Below, piece after piece: positions 25,180 to 36,088 of a DNA stretch of 64,000 nucleotides. The notes beneath the pieces are model-generated. The model saw only the letters and a list, made by a program, of their open reading frames with translations. It did not search any database and had not been told where the DNA came from. Each line of letters starts with the position of its first letter. Positions within the stretch are counted from its first letter, which is position 1. The DNA is from Gilvimarinus sp. 2_MG-2023 (GTDB taxonomy: Bacteria; Pseudomonadota; Gammaproteobacteria; Pseudomonadales; Cellvibrionaceae), in the NCBI RefSeq assembly GCF_030547685.1, contig NZ_JAUOQM010000049.1, positions 1 to 64,000 of the forward strand, written 5' to 3'. The translations under genes and the position numbers were made by a program.

Positions 25180-26214
25180 CTAGTCGGGTTTAGTGGGTTT
25201 TATCATGTCCTTGCTCTGTGCCAGAAAGGCATCAAAGTCGCTGGGGGCATTTGCCTGTTCAATACGGCGGTGCTCGGCGAAAGCTTCATAGGTCTGTTCG
25301 GCCAATTGTTTGGCCACCTCGGCCGTGACTTTACCAGCGTCTTGCAGCACTTGATGTTCGTTAAAAGCCAAGAAGGCATCTAGCTTGTCCGCCCAATCTT
25401 GCATCGTCATGGGGCGGCGTTTGCTGGCCTGGTTTTCGGCGTAGTCCAGATACATGGTGACTATGCGATTCAGACTGCTTAGCTCTTCTTGAGTAAGGTA
25501 ATTTTTAGCAATGGACACATCGGTTTTACCGACGCGCGTGCCCTGCCAACTGGTCAACCCCATATTGGGTTTAGTGATATCGGCGCGCTCAACAATCAGT
25601 TCCGCCGCCGTGTAGCCGTGAATCGCCCAATGCAACTTGTTTTGCACGCTAGCAAAGAACTGCTGGCTGAGGGGCGCGCGGGCGTTATAGTCGCTGGCGG
25701 TGGCGTAAATATCGGTAATCTTCTGGTAAAAACGGCGCTCGGAGGCGCGAATATCACGAATCCGCTCCAGCAACTCGTCAAAATAGTCGTCACTGACGGC
25801 CTTATCCGGGTTTTTCAGGCGCTCGTCGTCCATGGCGAAGCCTTTCACCAGGTACTCTTTAAGCACCTGCGTCGCCCACTGGCGAAACTGGGTGCCACGA
25901 CTGGAGCGCACCCGATATCCCACCGCCAGTACCGCCTCCAGATTGTAATGGTCTAGAAGCCGTTCCACGTCCCGCGTGCCCTCCCGGGCAACTGTCCGGA
26001 ATTTCCGGATAGTTGCGGCTGGGTCTAATTCACCGTCCTCGTAGATATTAGTGATATGCTCACTAATCGTTTTTGGCGACTTTTCAAACAACTCCGCGAT
26101 CTGGCGCTGGGTAAGCCACAGGCTTTGCTCGCTGAGTTTAAGCTGCAAGCGCACCTGACCATCAATTGAGGTGAACAGTGCCATGGGTTGGTTGAATTCT
26201 GCACGGCTTTCCAT
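25180..26214 (-). CDS. RhuM-family protein
   Basis: The 344-aa protein has the RhuM signature order: LWLTQRQIAELFEKSPKTISEHITNIYEDGEL, then RDVERLLDHYNLEAVLAVGYRVRSSRGTQFRQWAT, and a helical C-terminus with TRVGKTDVSIAKNYLTQEELSSLNRIV. RhuM proteins come from pathogenicity islands, where one was named by location; the molecular role is unproven. The first part is a DNA-binding-like helix-turn-helix. ATG 26214 has AGGAG upstream. It stands alone beside decayed copies of the island repeat, which suggests acquisition by transfer. Confidence 0.92.
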   Translation of the reverse strand: MESRAEFNQPMALFTSIDGQVRLQLKLSEQSLWLTQRQIAELFEKSPKTISEHITNIYEDGELDPAATIRKFRTVAREGTRDVERLLDHYNLEAVLAVGYRVRSSRGTQFRQWATQVLKEYLVKGFAMDDERLKNPDKAVSDDYFDELLERIRDIRASERRFYQKITDIYATASDYNARAPLSQQFFASVQNKLHWAIHGYTAAELIVERADITKPNMGLTSWQGTRVGKTDVSIAKNYLTQEELSSLNRIVTMYLDYAENQASKRRPMTMQDWADKLDAFLAFNEHQVLQDAGKVTAEVAKQLAEQTYEAFAEHRRIEQANAPSDFDAFLAQSKDMIKPTKPD

Positions 26215-26736
26215 GTATTTCTCCTATCTACCCCCTGTTGAAATTGTCCAGTAATGCCGAAAAGTATTTCGCCAGCCCAGCGGTTGAGAACAAACAGCGA
26301 TAAAGATTACAAGAGTTTATCGTTTGGCACTTAAAAGGTAAATGTGCCAAAAAATTCATCTGACCCCATTAATCCTTTCTTCATAATTTCAACAGGACTT
26401 AGAGTCAAGTCTTTGATTTTTTACAGCCTGATACCACCAGCCGCATTAAAATTTAAAGACCTGACCCTCTCACTCTCATTATTTCTTGAAAGGGAAATGC
26501 GCCAAAAGTTTCATCTGACACCATTAATCCTTTTGCTAATGAGCGAGAAGCAGGTGGGTAACCGACCGGGACGGATTGAACCTAGAGCCGTAAAAAGACG
26601 ACCAAAGCCATTCCCGCTATTGTTAAAACAAAGGGATCAAGCGCGCAACGAAGTCAGGAAGAATGGCCACCCCAAAAAGCTTAAGTGAGTGCCATTCTCA
26701 TCTGACCCCATTAATCTTTAAAAATCAATTTAACAT
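26215..26736. repeat. Decayed remnants of the 408-bp repeat family
   Basis: No gene is present. A diverged copy of the right part of the island repeat lies at about 26254-26375, ending CATCTGACCCCATTAATC. Two more ends follow: CATCTGACACCATTAATC (26512-26529) and CATCTGACCCCATTAATC (26699-26716). GTGCCAAAA- or GCGCCAAAAG-type words precede the first two, as in the intact units (13639-14768). Confidence 0.75.
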
Positions 26737-27945
26737 TCACTCTTTAGCTGCTGCACCACCTGCACTAAAAGCCTCAGTGTTTTCCACGAGGGTCCCCTTT
26801 CCTGTTTGCTCATTAATAATAATGAACTCACCATCATCTGTTAACCCAAGCAACTGATTACGAAAAATAGCTAATCCATGCACTTCATCAAATCCGGACT
26901 CACCCAAAAATACAGTATTGCCGTTTAAGGGATTAATTTTGACAACAACATCTGTTGATGAACCAGGAACAATCATTGACCCAAACAACTGCTCACTCTC
27001 TTTATCAAACACCAAATCACCAGATGAAGTGGCACCCGAACCAAATGATCCTATAACAGTCCCTTCTCCTGTTTCTGGGTTTATCGTTAAAAACTCTCCA
27101 TAAGTTGTCCCTGCGTACAAGACGCCTTCCCCTCCTTCTAACGCATTAACCGTGGAAAAACCAATATAGCCTAACCCTACACCTTCGCCTGTATCAGCAT
27201 CTATTTTAATCAACTGTGAAAATGTTACGCCATAAAGATCATCCCCCAAGAATGCAATATCTGTTAGAGAATAACCAACGCCACCTAAATTAACTACTTC
27301 ACCAGTATCAAAATTTAGTGTAGATAGTGTTGAATCACCCACATCAGCAAAATAAATTTCTCTATTTTCTTTGTTTTCACTGGCGATTGTGAAGCAAACT
27401 TCTACTCTTTTTGAAAGAGTGCTATTTTCATCTTTTACACTAATTAAAGTACAGAAGTTATTATCATCAAGATCCGAAGGAATACTAACAGTTAAGCTTA
27501 CGGCTTCTGATGTATTACCACTACCGCCGTCAACCTCTCTATAGAAACGATAGTATCCCGAAGCGTTCGAAACACCCATGTATATTTCTTCAATACTAGA
27601 TTCGACGTCAAATATAATATTTATTTTTTCTTCCGCCAAAACTTTCGTTCTGATATTTTCCGGGCTACTCACCACCTTCGGAAATTCATTAACTTGGGAA
27701 TATGGAAGCGCATCCAGTACCAGCTCTCCTTCGACCCCCTGATGATAAACCAATAAAGCCTCTAAGATTTCATCTGGTTCTAGAGCGGCTTCAACACCTG
27801 TATCGTCTACGATATTATCGGTTACCGGCGACTCATTCGAACCACCTGAACCACCTGAACCACCTGAACCACCACACGAGCATAAAACCAGAATTGATAA
27901 AAAAACCAACATTCCGTTAAAGCATTTGACTATCGACATTTTCAC
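26737..27945 (-). CDS. Secreted lipoprotein, likely beta-propeller, 402 aa
   Basis: The N-terminus is a lipoprotein signal: a hydrophobic stretch FLSILVL then CSC at 22-24, followed by a glycine/serine linker made by a 9-base tandem repeat (27845-27875). Residues ~95-190 resemble a beta-sandwich domain. Residues ~200-402 contain four to five repeating blocks of the type L.G.V.Y..TFSQLIKIDADTGEG / YAGTTYGEFLTINPETGEG / LTDDGEFIIINEQTGKG, a propeller-like repeat seen in PQQ-like or WD-like surface proteins. It is predicted to sit in the outer membrane or periplasm. Ligand unknown. It stands alone between repeats and the type IIG gene. Confidence 0.75.
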   Translation of the reverse strand: MKMSIVKCFNGMLVFLSILVLCSCGGSGGSGGSGGSNESPVTDNIVDDTGVEAALEPDEILEALLVYHQGVEGELVLDALPYSQVNEFPKVVSSPENIRTKVLAEEKINIIFDVESSIEEIYMGVSNASGYYRFYREVDGGSGNTSEAVSLTVSIPSDLDDNNFCTLISVKDENSTLSKRVEVCFTIASENKENREIYFADVGDSTLSTLNFDTGEVVNLGGVGYSLTDIAFLGDDLYGVTFSQLIKIDADTGEGVGLGYIGFSTVNALEGGEGVLYAGTTYGEFLTINPETGEGTVIGSFGSGATSSGDLVFDKESEQLFGSMIVPGSSTDVVVKINPLNGNTVFLGESGFDEVHGLAIFRNQLLGLTDDGEFIIINEQTGKGTLVENTEAFSAGGAAAKE

Positions 27946-28016
27946 TCCTTATCAAAAATACAATATGAAACATTCCACATAAACACGCCACTTACCCAAG
28001 CAGCCTTATTTAACTT

Positions 28017-31000
28017 TTAACCCAACTGCCACAACTCGCCGTTTTGGCTCGCCTGCCCTAACACCTCCAGTGCACCCAGAACCTGAACCACGGATTTTTC
28101 CGGTTTGCGTTTAAATTGTTCGGCCAGGGCTTGTTGGGTTTGGGGGCCGATGGCGAGCAGTTGTTGTACGGCTTTGACTTGCTCGGGCATGGTTTTGGGC
28201 CAGGTTTGTTTGGCGGTGGTTTGGGGTTTGTCGACTTGTGCTTTGTCTTTGCCGCTGCTGCCCGTTGCCAGATCGGCGCTGGTTTGGCTGCCTGCTGAAA
28301 AAAGCTCGGGCGCTTGGTAGTCCGGGCGCAGCCATCGGATGTGGCCTTGGGCCTCCTCGGCGGCGCGCTCGTGGTTTAGGGCGACTAAACGGCACAGCAG
28401 TTCTTCTTCCGCCTCAGCTTGGTCGGCGGGTTTGTCCGGCAATGGCGTGGTGGCGCCGGGGCGGCCTACCAGTATTTCGCCCAAATCGCTCCAGCCGTAG
28501 GCATCGAACACGGCGGCGTCTAGCTCGTCGTGTAGCTCGCGCAAGATGGAGACTAACCCCTGTTCGTGGATGGTTTTGTCTTTGGCGGTGAGCGGTTCTT
28601 CAGCCCGCAACTTTTCCAGCACGTTGTACATGCCGGTTAGGGTCAGCTTATCGTACTCGGCTTGCTGGCGTTTGCGGTGGGCGTCGATTTTTTCAGATAA
28701 CGTACTGATGGCCTCAGCCTGGACTTCACTTAGATCCGGGAAAGGGAAGGTTTCAAAACAACGAGAATTATTGTACCTTGGCCGGTCTTCTAATGTCCCA
28801 CCGCTAGAAAACACCCAAAGTATATGCAGTCGGCTACCGACAACACCTAAATGTTGCAGTTCATTTAACGCTAAAGCAATTATCCCTTGATCCGGCAGTG
28901 TAAAAATATCCTTCTTTATAAAAACTCTATGCTTAGCTGTCATGGAGGTTGCCATATAGAAACTTAAACCCTCAAATGAGCTACGCATTTCTTGGCGAGG
29001 CTTGCCAAAGCACCACCATTTTTTAGCGTATACCGCACCATCCTTTGTATGGGCTTTAGCGTCTCTCGCCGGCTTTACTCTCTCAAGAACCCACTGATAA
29101 AGATCAGGATATAACTGTTTTACTGAATCTAATGAATACCCATAGAAATCAATTACAAACCTATTTGTTGGTTTCTGCGTGACATCTTTACCATTAATAA
29201 ATGGTTTAATTACTTTTTTATGGTTTATATCTTTTGAAAAAAAAACCTCAGCGCTCTCACCTGAAAGATAAAAATTTCCAATAAGTGAAACACCTCGGAA
29301 GCTCAGTTTTTGGTTTGAAACAAGTTGATTAGCGCTACTCACATCAGCACCAATCGTCACATCCGCAAATATCTTTCCTTCCCGCCGATCGACCTTAACC
29401 GAACGCACCTCATCATTCGCTGCGGTCTCCGAAATCACATGCCGCAATACCCCCGACTGCTCACCAGCCACACCCACACTCATAGCGATACGCACAGCGG
29501 CGCCATCGTTGCCATCCACCCACGGGTGGTCGGGAATGGCGAAGGCGAGCGACAGCGGTTTTTTGTTGTGGTTTAGGTGCGGCTCCATCACCCGACGGTT
29601 AAAGGTTTGCCGCAGGCTGTTAGTGGTAATAAAACCAAATCGATGGGCATTGCCGTTGCGCACGGTTTCGGCAGCGATATGCCACCAGTACATGACGAAA
29701 TCGGCAGACTCGGGCACCTGGCCTTTGTAGGTAGCGCGCACAGCATCCACATAGCCATCGCCCAATGCGCGGCGCATGGTGGCCGCACCAATAAACGGCG
29801 GATTCCCCACAATATAATCCGCCTCGGGCCATTCTGTTTTGCGCGGGTTATTAAAGTGGTAAACGGGAATACGCTGAGTATCATCCGGTATCAGCTCGCC
29901 AGTCACTGGGCTTTTTTTGTAGCTAATGCCGTCCCAGATGGTTTTGGGGTTGCCATCTTCACCGAGCATTGGCTCGCGGCTGTCGTACTCAATGAGTGCA
30001 TCGCGGCATTCAATATTGTGAAAGTCGCGCAGTATTGGCTCGGGTAGATCCAGTTTGCCGTTAATGCGGTAGTGCCATTGCAAATAGCCAATCCACAACA
30101 CGATTTCGGCAATGGCGGCGGCGCGGGGGTTGATCTCTAGCCCCAAAAACTGGTGCGGGTCTACCGTCAGGCCTTCGGCATCGAAGCTTTGCTGGCCGGC
30201 GGATAGATCGCGAATTAGATTCAGCACTTCGCCCTCTAGCCGTTTTAAATGCTCTAGCGCCACATACAAAAAGTTGCCGCTGCCACAGGCTGGGTCCAGC
30301 ACGCGGGTGTTGCAGAGTTTTTGGTGAAAGTTGCGTAGCTCGCTTAAGGCTTTGTCTTCTTTGTTCTGTTGCAGCCAAGCCTGGGTGGCAACCTGTACGG
30401 TTTGCCATTCGGCGCGTAGTGGCTCGATCAGCGTGGGCATGACTAAGCGCTCGACGTAGGCGCGCGGGGTGTAGTGCGCGCCCAGTTTGTGGCGTTCGCG
30501 CGGGTCTAGCGCTCGCTCTAGCAATGTGCCAAATATGGCGGGCTCAACATAGCGCCAGTCGGCGCGGGCGGCCTCTAACAACAGGCCGATTTGCTCGGCG
30601 TTTAGGGCAATGGGGTTAATGTCTTTAAACAGGCCGCCGTTAAAGCGGCGCACCTTGGTCATGATTTGCCCTTCAAAACCACCCGTATTCATAGTGTTCC
30701 AGAGGCTGGTCATGGAGTCTACAAACAGCTCGGGAGTGGCGTGCAGTTTTTCTAGCAAGTGGGTAAAGCTGTTGTAGGGCAGCAGCTCTACGTCTTCGCT
30801 GAACATGGTAAACAGACAGCGCTTAAGAAAGTGGGCTACCTGCTCTACCGGATGGCCGGATTGCTCCAGCGACTTGGCAAGCTCGGCCAGCTTGGCGGAA
30901 ACCTCGCGGGTAACGCGGGCGGCCTGCTTGGATAAGTCCAGCGCGTCTGGGTCTTGCCATAGGTTGTACAGGCGGTGCTGAATGTCCGGCTTGCGTAAGT

Positions 31001-31511
31001 CCTCAAGCTTAATGCGGTGGTGGCCGGGGTCGGGGAACGGCACATAGGTGCCGCCCGAGCGGCTGAACTCGGCGTACAGCTCGAGCGAGCGGCCTACGTC
31101 GGTGACCACAATAAACGGCGGGCGGCCTTCGTCGGTAGGCAGGGCGCGCACGTACTGGTCGGCCTGATTTTGCGCGGCCAGCATGGCTTTATCCCACCCG
31201 CTGGTGCCCAGGGTTTTGCCGGTTTGCTTAGCCTCTAAAACAAAACTGCCGCGTTTGTATAAGTCAATAAAGCCGCGATTCACGCTGCCGTCGGGCTTGT
31301 GGATGTCTACCCGGCGCTCGAACACATAGGCGTTGTCGGCGTTGGTTTCGCAGGCGGGTTCCGGCTGGGGCAGGCCCAGCAGGGCGCAAAGCTCGGTAAG
31401 GAATAACTGGTAGTTGGCCCGCTCGGTGCCACCGGCGTTGTGCCAGCGGCTAATAAAGGTTTCTACGGCCTCGGGCGTGGCGAGTGATAGGCGTTCCGGC
31501 TCGGGGTACAT
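28017..31511 (-). CDS. Type IIG-like fused restriction endonuclease-methyltransferase, 1164 aa
   Basis: Single-chain enzyme that cuts and methylates DNA. Residues 80-95 hold an N-terminal nuclease with D83 (FIDLYKRG) and E93/K95 (VLEAKQ). [14 protein letters not shown] (~350) and SAM motif [10 protein letters not shown] (~404) follow; catalytic NPPF lies at ~567. The stretch from about 700 to 930 should be the target-recognition domain, with FPDLSEVQ and a helical spacer after it. The last 60 residues form a winged helix ([20 protein letters not shown]). No separate methylase, specificity or BREX/DISARM gene is next to it, so I call it solitary. It could also be a BREX-PglX-like orphan. Confidence 0.85.
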   Translation of the reverse strand: MYPEPERLSLATPEAVETFISRWHNAGGTERANYQLFLTELCALLGLPQPEPACETNADNAYVFERRVDIHKPDGSVNRGFIDLYKRGSFVLEAKQTGKTLGTSGWDKAMLAAQNQADQYVRALPTDEGRPPFIVVTDVGRSLELYAEFSRSGGTYVPFPDPGHHRIKLEDLRKPDIQHRLYNLWQDPDALDLSKQAARVTREVSAKLAELAKSLEQSGHPVEQVAHFLKRCLFTMFSEDVELLPYNSFTHLLEKLHATPELFVDSMTSLWNTMNTGGFEGQIMTKVRRFNGGLFKDINPIALNAEQIGLLLEAARADWRYVEPAIFGTLLERALDPRERHKLGAHYTPRAYVERLVMPTLIEPLRAEWQTVQVATQAWLQQNKEDKALSELRNFHQKLCNTRVLDPACGSGNFLYVALEHLKRLEGEVLNLIRDLSAGQQSFDAEGLTVDPHQFLGLEINPRAAAIAEIVLWIGYLQWHYRINGKLDLPEPILRDFHNIECRDALIEYDSREPMLGEDGNPKTIWDGISYKKSPVTGELIPDDTQRIPVYHFNNPRKTEWPEADYIVGNPPFIGAATMRRALGDGYVDAVRATYKGQVPESADFVMYWWHIAAETVRNGNAHRFGFITTNSLRQTFNRRVMEPHLNHNKKPLSLAFAIPDHPWVDGNDGAAVRIAMSVGVAGEQSGVLRHVISETAANDEVRSVKVDRREGKIFADVTIGADVSSANQLVSNQKLSFRGVSLIGNFYLSGESAEVFFSKDINHKKVIKPFINGKDVTQKPTNRFVIDFYGYSLDSVKQLYPDLYQWVLERVKPARDAKAHTKDGAVYAKKWWCFGKPRQEMRSSFEGLSFYMATSMTAKHRVFIKKDIFTLPDQGIIALALNELQHLGVVGSRLHILWVFSSGGTLEDRPRYNNSRCFETFPFPDLSEVQAEAISTLSEKIDAHRKRQQAEYDKLTLTGMYNVLEKLRAEEPLTAKDKTIHEQGLVSILRELHDELDAAVFDAYGWSDLGEILVGRPGATTPLPDKPADQAEAEEELLCRLVALNHERAAEEAQGHIRWLRPDYQAPELFSAGSQTSADLATGSSGKDKAQVDKPQTTAKQTWPKTMPEQVKAVQQLLAIGPQTQQALAEQFKRKPEKSVVQVLGALEVLGQASQNGELWQLG

Positions 31512-31735
31512 GGCAGTCCGTTTTGTTAGCGCATTTGTAGTGATGGATCATAACAAGATGTGGTTTTTTGCGCTAGAACGTGAGATTAAGACACTTGCAC
31601 GTAGCAAACGAGCTGGCGAGCCCACAAGATTTAACACGGGATTTTTGTCTGAATTTAAAGGACGGCGGCCTACAACAAGAATGGCATATTGCGCCCTGCG
31701 GGCAGGGCTGCACAGCGGCAACCCTGCTATAAACC

Positions 31736-32299
31736 TTAAAATCGGGCCGAAACTCCAAGCCCACCACTCATGGCAATCACGTCGTCGACGTTGCGGGTGT
31801 AGTATTTTTCTTCGTAATCTCCGGCATCACGCACACTCATCCAAAACTCTAGGGTCACAAATCCCCAGTTATAACCCAGGCCACCACCTATGGTAGAACA
31901 GCTAAAGTCTTCCTCATAGTGACTGCGATAGGCGTGATACTCGTGGGTTTCGCTGAACAAACCAATGGCACCATAGGCCCGAAAGCCTTGGGTAGAAAGG
32001 CCGGTACCCAACAGCACCGCGCCTTCTCGTACATCAATGCTGTAGTCAGAATCGTCGGTATCTTCTTGCGAGCCGTAAATTACGCGAAAGGCAACATGAT
32101 CGTTAATCGCGCCAGTGGCAATTAAAGAGAGCCCACCAAAGCCATCGGTATCATCGCCGCGATTGTCGCTATAACCAATTGCCGTTGCGTAAGAGGCAAC
32201 GCCAACGGAAAAGTGCTTTTGCGGCTCAACGTTTTGCTGAGCGAAAGCTAACGAAGGGGCAAGAAAAATGGATGTAGCAAGGAAGGTTTTGAAATTCAT
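31736..32299 (-). CDS. Small outer-membrane beta-barrel protein, 187 aa
   Basis: A signal peptide (MNFKTFLATSIFLAPSLAFA, cleaved near residue 20) precedes alternating strands typical of 8-stranded opacity/OmpA-like barrels: [76 protein letters not shown], with final aromatic F. The final residues GGLGVSARF fit the barrel-assembly signal. Function not predictable; could be adhesion or structural. Confidence 0.75.
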   Translation of the reverse strand: MNFKTFLATSIFLAPSLAFAQQNVEPQKHFSVGVASYATAIGYSDNRGDDTDGFGGLSLIATGAINDHVAFRVIYGSQEDTDDSDYSIDVREGAVLLGTGLSTQGFRAYGAIGLFSETHEYHAYRSHYEEDFSCSTIGGGLGYNWGFVTLEFWMSVRDAGDYEEKYYTRNVDDVIAMSGGLGVSARF

Positions 32300-32594
32300 T
32301 ATCAGTCATACTCCGTGATAGTCATCGTAAGGCTTTCCATAAAGCCTGATCGTCAATTCAGCAATCTGGCGGACTGCGAATTGGCGCGGGAATCTACCAC
32401 AAATGAGTTATGGTTGCACGGCCCTCGAGCCTCCGACAACTACACTATTGCCCGTTGCGACAAACCCGGCCTTGCATATCGCAGTGTTCGGGCTTACTCA
32501 TTCACCGGCCTCGGCGCCGGTGTAGCTAAACCCCAACACTATCCCTTCACAGTTGCGTAAACTGTGCCCCCAAACCCCCAACTCGGAAACAACA

Positions 32595-34397
32595 ATGCGC
32601 AGCAAGTCCCGTAAATTGCCCCCTGCGGCGCCCGACCCTTCAGTGCCCCGGCTTAACCTGCGGCAGGTGTGGGGTTATATCTGGCCTTATTTGTGGGATT
32701 ACAAATGGCGGGTTGGGCTTGCCATTGCGGCGTTGCTGGCGGCCAAAGGGGCGACGCTGGCGATGCCCTGGGCGCTAAAACATATTGTGGATGGGGTGGA
32801 CCGGTCTCTGCAGCCGGAGCTGGCACTGCCCCTGGCCTTTTTGCTGTTTTACGGTTTTTTGCGCTTTGGCGGGGTGTTTTTTGGTGAGCTGCGCGATGCC
32901 ATTTTCAGCCGGGTGACCGAACGGGCGATGCGCCGGATTGGGCTGCGGGTGTTTCGGCACTTGCATCGGCTGGAGCTGGATTTTCACCTCAGCCGCCAGA
33001 CCGGGGGCATTAGCCGGGATATCGAGCGCGGCACCAGTGCCATCAGTTTTTTGATGCGCTTTTTGATGTTTAATATTGTGCCCACGCTGTTTGAAATTTT
33101 TATGGTGGCGGCGATTTTTACCTTTGCCTTTTCTGCCTGGTATGCGCTGATTATTCTGGCGGCGGTGGCGGTTTATATTGGCTTTACGGTGTTTACCACC
33201 GAGTGGCGTACCCGGTTTGTGCGCGAGGCCAACCGGGCGGATTCCTCCACCAATACCCGGGCCGTGGATAGTCTGCTGAATTACGAGACGGTTAAATACT
33301 TTAACAACGAAGATTTTGAAGCGCAGACGTACGACCAGTTTTTGGCCGAGTGGGAGCAGGCCAAGCTAAAAAACCGCATGTCGCTGCTGGCGCTGAACTC
33401 GGGCCAGGCGCTGATTATCGCCGCCGCCATTACCGGCATGATGGTTATGGCGGCCCAGTCGGTGATTACCGAGGAGATGACGCTGGGTGACTTGGCTATG
33501 GTGAACGCCTATATGATTCAGCTGTTTATTCCGCTGAATTTTCTCGGGTTTGTTTACCGGGAGATGCGCCGGGCGCTGACCGATTTAGAAAATATGCTGG
33601 GGCTTTTGAAACGTGCGCCGCGCATTGTGGATACGCCTGACGCCAAGCCCCTGCAGGTAACCGCCGGTGAAGTTGAGTTTAAGAATGTCGCGTTTGGCTA
33701 TCGGCCCGAGCGAACCACCTTTACGAACTTGTCGTTTCGCGTGGCACCGGGGCAAAGGCTGGCCATTGTCGGCGCCTCGGGTGCGGGCAAGAGCACCATC
33801 GCCCGCTTGCTGTATCGCTTTTACGATGTGGACGGCGGCTCCATCGCCATTGATGGGCAAGACATTCGCGAGGTGACGCTGGATTCGCTGCGCCAGGCCA
33901 TCGCCGTGGTGCCGCAAGACACGGTGCTGTTTAATACCAGCATTCGCGCCAACATTGCCTACGGCAACCCCGAGGCGCCGGACGAGGCCATCGACCGGGC
34001 CATTAGCATGGCCCATTTGGATGGGTTTATCGCCGCCCTACCCGACGGTGACAGTACGCTGGTGGGCGAGCGGGGTTTGAAAGTGTCGGGCGGCGAGAAA
34101 CAGCGCATTGCCATTGCCCGGGTGCTGCTTAAAAATGCGCCCATTTTGCTGTTTGACGAGGCCACCTCGGCGCTGGATTCGAATGCCGAGGCGGCAATAT
34201 TGACCGCCATGCGGGAGGTGTCCAGCGGCCACACCAGCCTGGTGATTGCCCATCGCTTATCCACGGTGGTGGACGCGGATCAGATACTGGTGCTGCACGA
34301 CGGCCAACTGGTGGAACAGGGCAGCCACCAAGAGCTGTTGCAGCGCGGTGGTCGCTACGCGCAACTGTGGGCTGTGCAGCAGCCAGAGCACGGTTAA
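32595..34397 (+). CDS. ABC exporter of the Atm1/HMT1 type (fused permease and ATPase)
   Basis: 600 aa from ATG 32595. The N-terminal half has five to six membrane helices (from about residue 40, WRVGLAIAALLAAKG, through 320) and NYETVKYFNNEDFEAQTYD, the conserved Atm1-type segment. The ATPase half shows Walker A GASGAGKS, signature VSGGEKQR, Walker B ILLFDEATSALD and the H-loop IAHRLST. Relatives export glutathione-bound sulfur compounds or metals linked to iron-sulfur cluster maturation. An in-frame TTG at 32553 was not used because the family start fits ATG. Upstream 32300-32594 holds only its promoter region. Confidence 0.93.
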   Translation: MRSKSRKLPPAAPDPSVPRLNLRQVWGYIWPYLWDYKWRVGLAIAALLAAKGATLAMPWALKHIVDGVDRSLQPELALPLAFLLFYGFLRFGGVFFGELRDAIFSRVTERAMRRIGLRVFRHLHRLELDFHLSRQTGGISRDIERGTSAISFLMRFLMFNIVPTLFEIFMVAAIFTFAFSAWYALIILAAVAVYIGFTVFTTEWRTRFVREANRADSSTNTRAVDSLLNYETVKYFNNEDFEAQTYDQFLAEWEQAKLKNRMSLLALNSGQALIIAAAITGMMVMAAQSVITEEMTLGDLAMVNAYMIQLFIPLNFLGFVYREMRRALTDLENMLGLLKRAPRIVDTPDAKPLQVTAGEVEFKNVAFGYRPERTTFTNLSFRVAPGQRLAIVGASGAGKSTIARLLYRFYDVDGGSIAIDGQDIREVTLDSLRQAIAVVPQDTVLFNTSIRANIAYGNPEAPDEAIDRAISMAHLDGFIAALPDGDSTLVGERGLKVSGGEKQRIAIARVLLKNAPILLFDEATSALDSNAEAAILTAMREVSSGHTSLVIAHRLSTVVDADQILVLHDGQLVEQGSHQELLQRGGRYAQLWAVQQPEHG

Positions 34398-34474
34398 CCC
34401 GACGTCCAGCGGTAGCCTCAAGAAGATGCCTAAAAACGCGCTGGTAGGCCGCGACACGCTCGACTCTGTGGGAG

Positions 34475-34790
34475 TTAAAGATACCCCACCACATAGCGCG
34501 TACTCCTGCCCCCGCTCGGTAGCTTCCGCAAACAGCCCTTATCCAATAAATCCGCTAAATCGCGGGTGACGGTGGGTTTACTCACGTTAACCAAAGCCGC
34601 CTGTTCCAACTCCAGCTGGCGAGCGACCGATAAACCTACAGAGTCAACATCCAGATGTTCGCCCTCTATTTCACTGGTACGGATAGCATTATGGATAAGG
34701 GCGTCCGGTTATGGCTTTAGTAGCTCTTCATCCCACTCGAAGTGAGGCCGATTGCCCCGCTGCCAGATGAACGTGAGCCGAATACGCGCC
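34475..34790 (-). pseudogene. Fic-family protein remnant
   Basis: Read on the minus strand, the N-terminal Fic motif WQRGNRPHFEWDEELLKP is followed by an in-frame TAA. After that, in the same frame, comes NAIRTSEIEGEHLDVDSVGL, the Fic N-terminal inhibitory-helix region. The central HPFxxGNGR catalytic part is missing. The frame then continues directly into VNVSKPTVTRDLADLLDKG and GGRSTRYVVGYL, the C-terminal helix-turn-helix of such proteins, ending at TAA 34477-34475. So a stop and a large internal deletion have destroyed an AMPylation enzyme of the Fic/DUF4172 type. Confidence 0.8.
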
Positions 34791-35072
34791 CTAATCGAAT
34801 CAAGTTATGAGCCGATTAGGGCCAATACTCCGCTCATAAAAAAATAACTAACCCGTAAGTCATTATTCATCGTTAGCCGCCACGCCCGTTTTTGGGGCCT
34901 GGCTATCCAGTAAAGTCAGCATTGCTTGGGCGGGGTGACGGCAAACTCGCCGCGGCTATCGAGCGGCAACTAGGCTATTCACTTTTTTGTGGCATGGAGT
35001 TGAATCATGGGCATCTCTTACCCTTAGCGGCAGTGTGTGTTTAGCCATTCAGTAAAAGGTCCCTACACCAAC
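34791..35072. other. Gene-free stretch
   Basis: Nothing recognised between the Fic remnant and the DUF3581 gene. Confidence 0.5.
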
Positions 35073-35759
35073 CTACCCCATGCTTTGATTGTAGTGCTCA
35101 ATGAGCTCGTCCATGGCGGGTTTGTCGTAGTCGACAATACCGGAGACGAGCATGATTTTTTCGCCTTTACCGACTAGCTCATCGCCGTCTTTCCAGTGAA
35201 ACGGTAAGGTAAGGCTGCCGCGTTTGCCCTCGGCGCTGAAGATGGGGGCCAGAGGCTCCAGTACGGGGTTTTGGATATCAGTGCGGTCAAAATCTACCGC
35301 CATGCTCTGGTACATTACCATGGGACGCTTGGGGTTAATCATCACCTTTTGGGCCGACATAGCCGGCACTAAAATATGCGGGAAGGCCTCGCCCGAAAAA
35401 GCCACATACTGCTTGATGATACTTTCGACACAGGCCGGATCGGTATTGTTGTCGCCCGAGCGGTTCACGGTGACATAGGCTTTTTTGTCATCCGAAAATA
35501 CCAAGGTGTCAGAGGGCTGCGGCAAGGTGATTATCGACTTTTCTGTGATCATCGCATCGAACGAGAACTGCATAGTCTGCGATATGCCGTACTTTAACAG
35601 CACCACAGCAAACAATAAGTCGCCCGGCACACAAAACCGTTTCGCATCCGTGTTGTGTAGAGGGTTGTAATCCCCGGCCACTTCCTTTGCAAACTGACTC
35701 GCTTGCTCGCGGGTAAAAGATAGAGTGTTATTGTTCTCTTGGAAAAAGTGATTAAGCAT
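35073..35759 (-). CDS. DUF3581-family protein
   Basis: 228 aa from ATG 35759: NHFFQENNNTLSFTREQASQFAKEVAGDYNPLHNTDAKRF, then FVVPGDLLFAVVLLKYG-type strand. HNTDAKRFCVPG resembles the HDxxAA-type turn of hot-dog enzymes, to which the family has been likened. It is restricted mainly to gammaproteobacteria and its role is unknown. An upstream GTG (35903) would add 48 residues that do not look like a protein domain, so I prefer the internal ATG, although its ribosome site is weak. Confidence 0.8.
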   Translation of the reverse strand: MLNHFFQENNNTLSFTREQASQFAKEVAGDYNPLHNTDAKRFCVPGDLLFAVVLLKYGISQTMQFSFDAMITEKSIITLPQPSDTLVFSDDKKAYVTVNRSGDNNTDPACVESIIKQYVAFSGEAFPHILVPAMSAQKVMINPKRPMVMYQSMAVDFDRTDIQNPVLEPLAPIFSAEGKRGSLTLPFHWKDGDELVGKGEKIMLVSGIVDYDKPAMDELIEHYNQSMG

Positions 35760-36088
35760 ATTCGAAGGGTCTGGTGAGTCGTAAAAGGCTGGGAATAGTA
35801 AGCTTTTAAGGGTAGTTTTACAAACCTGCCAATAAAAGCCATGCAGTGGCAGGCTGCGGCACACGCTGTTACCTACTCGGCATCGTATAAACTCGCTGAA
35901 CACCCTTCGTCGTGCAATGGCTGGGCGCCATAGCCGCGCCCAATCCTTTCACCGGCCCCCCACCGCAATTCAACCTCCGCCAGGTGGTGCTGGGTTTTGA
36001 TTGCATTGAATGCCGCCACGGTTCACTGCCTTATAGTACCCATGCAAACCCAAAGCGCCCCGTATACGCACTGCGCGCTTGCTTACGG

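Noticed and set aside
26344-26688. 114-aa plus-strand frame upstream of the lipoprotein
   Set aside because: It crosses two repeat ends (CATCTGACCCCATTAATC) and looks like repeat-derived sequence.
28017-31511. The large methylase as part of BREX (PglX) or DISARM
   Set aside because: No BrxC/PglZ or DISARM genes are nearby; the N-terminal PD-(D/E)xK motif fits a type IIG enzyme better.
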